DNA from: Paulinella micropora
Taxonomy: Eukaryota; Cercozoa; Imbricatea; Euglyphida
Reading direction: 5' to 3'
NCBI GenBank assembly: GCA_009731375.1
Contig: BJOX01000192.1
Location: 603,984 to 638,002, forward strand
Length of the DNA: 34,019 nt
Below, in pieces: positions 31,411 to 34,019 of the stretch. The stretch's first letter is position 1. Each line of letters starts with the position of its first letter. A program made the position numbers and the translations under genes. Under the pieces are notes generated by a model. That model saw only the letters and a program-made list of their open reading frames with translations, had not been told where the DNA came from and made no database searches.

Positions 31411-33065
31411 CATAATCATCATCATCATAATTACCTTTCAGGGGCTGCACGAGGTCTTGGTGGACAGGGGGGTCGTTTCTGTTAGCGCGCAGGTCGAAAA
31501 AACACGTCAGCAACGCCTAGGTAGGTAGGTAGGTAGGTAGGCAGGTAGGTACAGATAGGTAGATAGACAGGCAGGTAGGCAGGTATAGGTAGATAGACAG
31601 GTAGGTCGTTTTTGTTGGCGCGCAGGTCGAATACGTTAGGAGAGCCTGGGTTGGCAGGCAGGTAGGTAGGTAGGTAGGCAGGTAGGTAGGTAGGTAGGTG
31701 GGTAGGTAAGACGAGTCTAAAAAGAAAAGGCCGGATTTTGATTCCTTTTCTCTCTGGGAAGAAGGCCGAGATAGCTGGATTTATTCCATATAGACACTAC
31801 AGGCCCATAGAAATAGCATATTTTTGTACATATGCTATGATTTACATTCCACATCGAGGTAGACAGAAAGTTACATATTGATGGCAAATTCAGGATAAAT
31901 TCTTGCACCTCAACTTCCTTTTCATTGATTTCTGTCTGAGGTGGACGCAGGTAAGGATATACTTAAGCGCACATTGCAACCTACTATGGTCTTTATCACC
32001 CTGGTTTGCGAGGTAAACAACCAAAAAAAGTTAGCTTGTTTTCTGGCTGAGAAAGCCCCAGAATCGATGCTTTTTGGTTTTCCCGCGATCTTGTCCAGAA
32101 ACACTGCGCTTAACCTTTACTATAATCGCTCAGTACCCATGCAAGTCAGAGATGTCGTATGCGCTTTATCATGTAAATATGCCAGCGCATTTGCTTGGGA
32201 CAGAAAGATCAAATCTGTCAGGCTGCGGGCTGTTTCGGGGTAGGTCACTTCTTGAGTTTGGAGATCTTGGATTTCTGAGTGGGAAAGGGCTGGGGCTCCG
32301 GGGGTGACATGGGCCCTTGACACTGGTAGTGACACTCCGGGATATCCCTCGGAAGGGACATCCCGGGGCATCCCTGCTCGGAAGATATCGAGATTTACGA
32401 ACATCCCCGTTTTGGGGATGTCCAAAATTTTTTTGGAGACATCTCAATTTTTTTCATTTCTTTTTTTTCCCTCAAGAAATTCCAAAGCCCCATACGTATA
32501 GGTACCTCACATTATCACACGTCTCCTGTACTTTGTGCATGTGGAATAACACCAGCTATCTCATTTTTTTCATAGAAAAAGAACCGAAAAGCACTGTGTC
32601 AAAAATAATAATAAAAAAATCAAGTTTTGTTTTAAAAATTTTTCATCTCGGATTTATCACGGAACAAGAGCTTGAGGCTCGGGGATGCTGCATGCTGTGG
32701 AACATCTCTGGAGCATGCTAGGACATTTCAACTCAGATGCGTTCCGGAACATCCCTTCGGTAACGACGACCGAAAATGATGGACGTCCCATCTGCGGACG
32801 CCCCAAAAAAGCTTTCAGGAATTTTTCCTAATTTTTTCCCCCTCTCCTTCCTTCGACGGGGTTCAAGCCCAATATATATAGCTTAGATAACACTATTTCT
32901 ACAGGCTTGTGATGTGTGCATATGGAATAAATCCAGCTATCTCAGCCTTCTTCCCAGAGAGAAGAGAATCAAAATCGGGCCCTTTCTTCTGAGACACCTC
33001 GAAGGTAGGTAGGTAGGGAGGGAGGGAGCGAGGGAGGCGAGGGAGGGAGGGAGGAAGGCTGAGCG

Positions 33066-33126
<61 letters not shown>

Positions 33127-33191
33127 GAGAGAGAGAGAGAGAGAAGAGGTTAGGTAGGTAGGTACGTAGGTAGGCTGAGAGAGAGAGAGAG

Positions 33192-33256
<65 letters not shown>

Positions 33257-33897
33257 CGGGGNNNNNNNNNNGGTGTCAGCTCGTTGAAGAGCCCGTCAAA
33301 AATCAACTCCACAAGCACCAGCTCCTCCACCGCCTCCACCTCACACGCCACGCGCCCTTTGGCTTGAACCAACCCGTCCTTCCAGCAGACATGTATGTAT
33401 GTATGTACGTATGTATGTATGTATGTATGTATGTACGTGTATGTATGTATGTATGTATGTGTGTACGTACGTGTATGTATGTGTGTATGTATGTACGTAT
33501 ATGTATGTATGTATGTACGTACGTACGTAACGTACGTACGTGCGTACGTACGTATGTATGTATGTATGTAAGTATGTAAGTATGTATGTATGTATGTATG
33601 TATTATGTTATGTATGTATGTATGTATGTATGTATGCATGTATGTGTGTGCATGTATGTATGTATGTACGTGTATGTATGTATGTAGGTATGTATGTATG
33701 TATGTATGTATGTATGTACGTACGTACGTATGTGTGTATGTACGTCTGTATGTATGCATGTATGTATGTATGTATGTATGTATGCATGTATGTATGCATG
33801 TATGTATGTATGTACGTATGTATGTATGTATATATACCTTGCTGAGATGTCCTAGGCGTCGCAGCACGCGCGACTTGGCTACCAACTCCCCTCGAAA
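25136..33897 (-). CDS. MTR4: MTR4-type exosome helicase, C-terminal gene part
   Basis: Summary of exons Z, A, B, C, D, E and F. Spliced, they give about 135 codons in one frame covering the DSHCT (helical bundle) domain of MTR4/Mtr4p. MTR4 is the Ski2-like ATP-dependent 3'-5' RNA helicase that feeds nuclear RNA to the exosome and belongs to TRAMP-like complexes. Exons are 33-107 nt; every junction from B onward is phase 1. Introns hold (GATA)n, (CATA)n, (GTAT)n, poly-G and, between B and C, 3.6 kb of (AAT)n with SINEs. The N-terminal part is outside the window and the last codons are not securely found. MTR4 is preferred over SKI2 on the KGRVACE and FEG.IIR.MRRL blocks, but the two are paralogues. 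Confidence 0.85.
25258..25329 (-). CDS. MTR4: MTR4-like exon F ([12 protein letters not shown])
   Basis: The acceptor is GTGTGTGAAG|GG. The 72-base exon in phase 1 reads [20 protein letters not shown] and then RAI, after the Glu-Gly formed at the junction with exon E. The family has 'FEGSIIRCMRRLEELLRQM..AAKAIG'. This is one of the most conserved blocks of the MTR4/SKI2 C-terminal helical domain (DSHCT). The end at ATCG|GTCACA is a weak donor. The frame can also read on into the microsatellite as GHTDRQ, so the 3' boundary is uncertain. Confidence 0.85.
25339..25487. repeat. (CATA)n in the E-F intron
   Basis: Nearly pure ACAT units with CGTA variants fill most of the 169-base intron between exons E and F. 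The Tyr/Ile/His/Thr and Met/Tyr/Val/Cys frames here are artefacts of the repeat. Confidence 0.95.
25499..25543 (-). CDS. MTR4: MTR4-like exon E ([11 protein letters not shown])
   Basis: 45 bases between CTATCTAG| and |GTAACA. Entered in phase 1 it reads (G)[14 protein letters not shown](G). The family has 'KGASFLEICKMTDVFEG' at this place. Both junctions restore Gly codons: AAAG|GT from exon D and GAAG|GG to exon F. A decayed second copy lies just upstream in transcript order (25674-25707). Confidence 0.88.
25674..25707 (-). pseudogene. Decayed copy of exon E
   Basis: TTGCAGATCTGTCAAAG matches exon E but has one A fewer (AAAG for AAAAG). It is cut at CCACCAT by (TATC)n and lacks a proper acceptor and donor. 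Confidence 0.75.
25711..26443. repeat. (GATA)n/(GGTA)n in the D-E intron
   Basis: More than 700 bp of GATA, GGTA, GACA and GGAT units. In the gene's orientation this is (TATC)n, so it supplies a continuous pyrimidine-rich tract before exons. Confidence 0.95.
26457..26489 (-). CDS. MTR4: MTR4-like micro-exon D ([11 protein letters not shown])
   Basis: 33 bases between TATCTAG|GACTGG and GCTAAAG|GTATAAG, a very good donor. Joined to exon C in phase 1 it reads [13 protein letters not shown], where the family has 'KPHLMDVVYAWCKGASF'. Its length is a multiple of three. It is far too short for ordinary ORF detection. Confidence 0.88.
26515..26811. repeat. 297-bp intronic direct repeat, copy 1
   Basis: The segment begins TGAAATATCGACTAATGTCAG and ends TATTCCGGGCTCA. 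A near-identical copy lies at 27061-27358, with only a few substitutions and one inserted A. It lies in the intron between exons C and D. No coding frame with a domain is seen and the family is unknown. Confidence 0.9.
26812..27060. other. Spacer between the two 297-bp repeats
   Basis: About 250 bp of unassigned intron sequence with no ORF or known motif. Confidence 0.5.
27061..27358. repeat. 297-bp intronic direct repeat, copy 2
   Basis: Copy of 26515-26811. It is followed directly by GATAGATAGCTAGATAGA, whereas copy 1 is preceded by GATAGATAGCTAGA, so the two copies abut the same repeat on opposite sides. Confidence 0.9.
27460..27552 (-). CDS. MTR4: MTR4-like exon C ([15 protein letters not shown])
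   Basis: 93 bases between TACGTATGTAG|CGCTGG and GGAACAG|GTGTCT. In phase 1 it reads (A)[19 protein letters not shown] then [11 protein letters not shown](G). The family reads 'ETARRIAKVSKECKLEIDEEEYVESFKP'. The intron before it (27553-27751) is an ordinary 199-base intron with CTAAC branch-like sites, the only one here free of microsatellites. Confidence 0.9.
27752..27800 (-). CDS. MTR4-like exon B2, truncated second copy of B
   Basis: Reads [16 protein letters not shown] then a phase-1 donor GAGAG|GTAATT. Exon B has [16 protein letters not shown] at the same place. Most changes are conservative. The 5' part ([10 protein letters not shown]) is missing because (AAT)n begins at 27801. An acceptor-like TATTACCAG directly precedes it, but its phase does not fit exon A. 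It may be the true 3' half of a split exon, an alternative exon, or a relic. Confidence 0.6.
27801..27867. repeat. (AAT)n next to exon B2
   Basis: Pure AAT array, the left end of the retroposon-rich block to 31434. Confidence 0.95.
27868..28030 (-). mobile_element. tRNA-SINE copy 5, 5'-truncated
   Basis: It has an intact tail next to (AAT)n. The body ends at TGCCACC and the whole tRNA head is missing. 5' truncation with an intact 3' end is the mark of target-primed reverse transcription. Confidence 0.88.
28031..28224. repeat. (AAT)n with GAT and ACT units
   Basis: Trinucleotide repeat between SINE copies 5 and 6. Confidence 0.95.
28225..28449 (-). mobile_element. tRNA-SINE copy 6
   Basis: Full length apart from a deletion of about 6 bases in the CTTCCAGACGGACC region. 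Both Pol III boxes are present. (AAT)n is on both sides. Confidence 0.9.
28484..28714 (-). mobile_element. tRNA-SINE copy 7
   Basis: Full length, without the 36-bp internal duplication. It is separated from copy 6 by only about 34 bp of (AAT)n. Confidence 0.9.
28715..28889. repeat. (AAT)n array
   Basis: About 175 bp of AAT units with AGT, AAC and GAT variants. Confidence 0.95.
28890..29130 (-). mobile_element. tRNA-SINE copy 8, second subfamily
   Basis: It matches copy 4 (20877-21117), including the CAAAGGATATTTTCTTTG segment and the GTGGCACCGCGATAGCACAG start. Confidence 0.9.
29131..29307. repeat. (AAT)n array
   Basis: AAT units with ACT variants between SINE copy 8 and family B copy 3. 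Confidence 0.95.
29308..29480 (-). mobile_element. Short retroposon family B, complete copy
   Basis: 173 bp reading from AGGGAGTACATAGGCC to a tail with ATGGAGGACTGGATGCACAT and GCAGGAGATACAC, then (ATT)n in its own orientation. It is the only copy here not cut by a gap. It has no Pol III boxes and no long ORF. The tail loosely resembles the LINE/SINE tail (ATGGAGG..., CACATG). Confidence 0.82.
29481..29613. repeat. (AAT)n with variants
   Basis: Irregular AAT repeat with GACAGTG and GCAATAG interruptions. Confidence 0.9.
29614..29657 (-). mobile_element. Family C 3' fragment
   Basis: The reverse complement reads GAGGATATGCCATTAGCTGC to CAGATATAGT, identical to the 3' end of the 22374 copy. 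It is flanked by (AAT)n on both sides. It shows that family C also occurs as a 5'-truncated insert. Confidence 0.85.
29734..29964 (-). mobile_element. tRNA-SINE copy 9
   Basis: Full length with both Pol III boxes and the shared tail. (AAT)n is on both sides. Confidence 0.9.
30014..30690. mobile_element. 677-bp piggyBac-like MITE
   Basis: The left end is CCCTTTGGCCGTA and the right end, reversed, is CCCTTTGATCGTA. Further in, TCAAAACTCCAGGGAGTGT is inverted at both ends, 16 bases deeper on the right. TTAA follows the right end (30691-30694); the left flank is ATAA. CCCTTTG termini at TTAA are typical of piggyBac-type elements. The interior has no transposase frame. Its ends differ from those of the element at 10178, so it is another family. 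Confidence 0.72.
30695..30782. repeat. (AAT)n with GAT/ACG units
   Basis: Imperfect AAT repeat between the MITE and the RIME-like element. Confidence 0.9.
30783..31363 (-). mobile_element. Non-autonomous element sharing both LINE ends
   Basis: Its first 58 bases (31363-31306) match the LINE start at 53 positions (GGAGGGGTGCACA..., GGGAAGAGGAGGTGGTTGGG). Its tail has ATGGAGGCGCATGGCCCTCG (from 30833), then CATGACAGATCAATA and (ATT)-like repeat. The 460 bp in between do not match the LINE and carry a 25-bp minisatellite (31187-31305, about five units). No ORF with a domain is seen. This layout is like trypanosome RIME versus ingi. Confidence 0.75.
31187..31305. repeat. 25-bp minisatellite, five units
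   Basis: The unit is AACCAACACAACAACATAGC followed by CTCGG, repeated with a few substitutions per copy. It lies inside the non-autonomous element. Confidence 0.88.
31364..31432. repeat. (AAT)n next to exon B
   Basis: AAT units and CAT variants begin just inside the 5' splice site of exon B. Confidence 0.93.
31435..31516 (-). CDS. MTR4: MTR4-like exon B ([15 protein letters not shown])
   Basis: 82 bases between CTACCTAG|GCGTTG and CTGAAAG|GTAATT. In phase 0 it reads [19 protein letters not shown] then QDLVQPLK. The family reads 'ALLSCFVFQE...MPKLTEQLAGPLRQ'. The phase-1 end joins exon C as [11 protein letters not shown]. Two other copies exist: a frameshifted one upstream (31603-31646) and the truncated B2 at 27752. 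Confidence 0.88.
31518..31700. repeat. (GGTA)n around decayed exon B copy
   Basis: GGTA, GGCA and GATA units on both sides of the pseudo-exon. Confidence 0.93.
31603..31646 (-). pseudogene. Decayed copy of exon B
   Basis: After AACCCAG it reads GCTCTCCTAACG then TTCGACCTGCGCGCCAAC. This matches exon B except for a 4-base loss (ACGTATTCGAC for ACGTGTTTTTTCGAC) that breaks the frame. It is cut by (TACC)n before the HQDL part. Confidence 0.8.
31701..33000. other. Intron A-B unique part with repeated segments
   Basis: About 70 bp at 31725-31795 (GGATTTTGATTCC...GATAGCTGGATTTATTCC) recurs inverted at 32912-32982. A more diverged third copy lies near 32540-32575. CATCCCC and GGGGATG form a hairpin at about 32402-32420. 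No frame shows a domain and no exon of the helicase was found here. Confidence 0.6.
33005..33271. repeat. Purine microsatellites, 60-base G run and gap
   Basis: (GGTA)n, (GAGG)n, (CG)n, (GA)n and a G run of more than 60 bases with a single C, ending in a nominal 10-N gap (33262-33271). The gap cuts the 3' end of exon A. Confidence 0.93.
33272..33378 (-). CDS. MTR4: MTR4-like exon A ([16 protein letters not shown])
   Basis: The acceptor is GCTGGAAG|GAC. Phase 0 reads [20 protein letters not shown] then [15 protein letters not shown](P). The MTR4 family has '[30 protein letters not shown]' followed by about five residues and 'ALL', exactly where exon B starts. Only those few codons and the donor site fall in the gap. 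KGRVACE is a signature of this helicase branch. Confidence 0.9.
33389..33837. repeat. (GTAT)n filling the Z-A intron
   Basis: About 450 bp of GTAT units with GTAC, GTGT and GCAT variants. Translations of it are repeats of Tyr, Val, Cys and Met and are not genes. Confidence 0.96.
33838..33897 (-). CDS. MTR4: MTR4-like exon Z ([13 protein letters not shown])
   Basis: 60 bases between TTCTTTCCAG|TTT and CAGCAAG|GTATAT. Phase 0 reads [20 protein letters not shown]. The family has 'K.[27 protein letters not shown]'. It joins exon A without a phase change. The helicase core (RecA domains and arch) must lie beyond the right end of the window, upstream in transcript order. Confidence 0.88.
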
Positions 33898-34019
33898 CTG
33901 GAAGAAAGAAAGGAAGGAAGGAAGGAAGGAAGGAAGGAGGGAGAGACGGAAGGAAGGAGGGAGAGGGAGGGAGGGAGGGAAGGAAGGGGGGAAGGAAGGA
34001 AGGAAGGAAGGAAGGGAGG
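33898..34019. repeat. (GAAG)n/(GGGA)n, start of the next intron
   Basis: Purine repeat to the window end. On the minus strand it is a pyrimidine tract leading to the exon Z acceptor. Confidence 0.93.

Noticed and set aside
33364-33845. Met/Tyr/Val/Cys frames on the plus strand and Tyr/Ile/His/Thr frames on the minus strand
   Set aside because: (GTAT)n translated in every frame. Only the helicase exons at each side are coding.

Overview
This window is eukaryotic nuclear DNA. It has spliceosomal introns, tRNA-derived SINEs, a non-LTR retrotransposon, a copia-type LTR element, piggyBac-type DNA transposons and dense microsatellites ((ATT)n, (ACT)n, (GATA)n, (CATA)n, (CT)n). Nothing looks prokaryotic. 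An alga or other protist with a repeat-rich, intron-rich genome would fit (a chromerid alveolate, for example), but the species cannot be fixed from sequence alone. Eight N gaps, several bordered by long G or C runs, mark weak assembly points.

Layout. 1-2710: microsatellites, two tRNA-SINE copies and a TA-flanked MITE. 2711-10103: a copia-type LTR retrotransposon on the minus strand, with 278/274-bp LTRs, a polypurine tract and a primer site resembling a tRNA-Met anticodon half. Its gag-pol is broken and the catalytic part of the RT is deleted. 10178-13105: a decayed piggyBac-type transposon whose ends carry a perfect palindrome. Both elements sit in the same (ACT)n array. 13106-14340: (ATT)n with two retroposons. 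14342-20453: a full-length non-LTR retrotransposon (LINE) with one intact 1702-codon ORF (RRM-like, APE endonuclease, RT, zinc knuckle). 20454-23605: (ATT)n carrying more short retroposons, a 493-bp duplication and gaps. 23606-24575: unassigned sequence.

The right part, 33897 down to about 25136 on the minus strand, holds the only host gene found: the C-terminal half of an MTR4-type exosome RNA helicase. It is split into exons of 33-107 nt by introns made mostly of microsatellites. Joining the exons at GT/AG sites restores a continuous frame that tracks the MTR4 C-terminus. Several exons have extra intact or decayed copies nearby. One intron (27801-31434) is an (AAT)n array packed with minus-strand SINEs and related retroposons.

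How the parts relate. Short elements share the 3' tail of the LINE, and one 581-bp element shares both its 5' and 3' ends. All tail-intact copies lie inside (ATT)n with one fixed orientation. This suggests one retrotransposition system in which a microsatellite-targeting LINE mobilises tRNA-SINEs and a RIME-like derivative.
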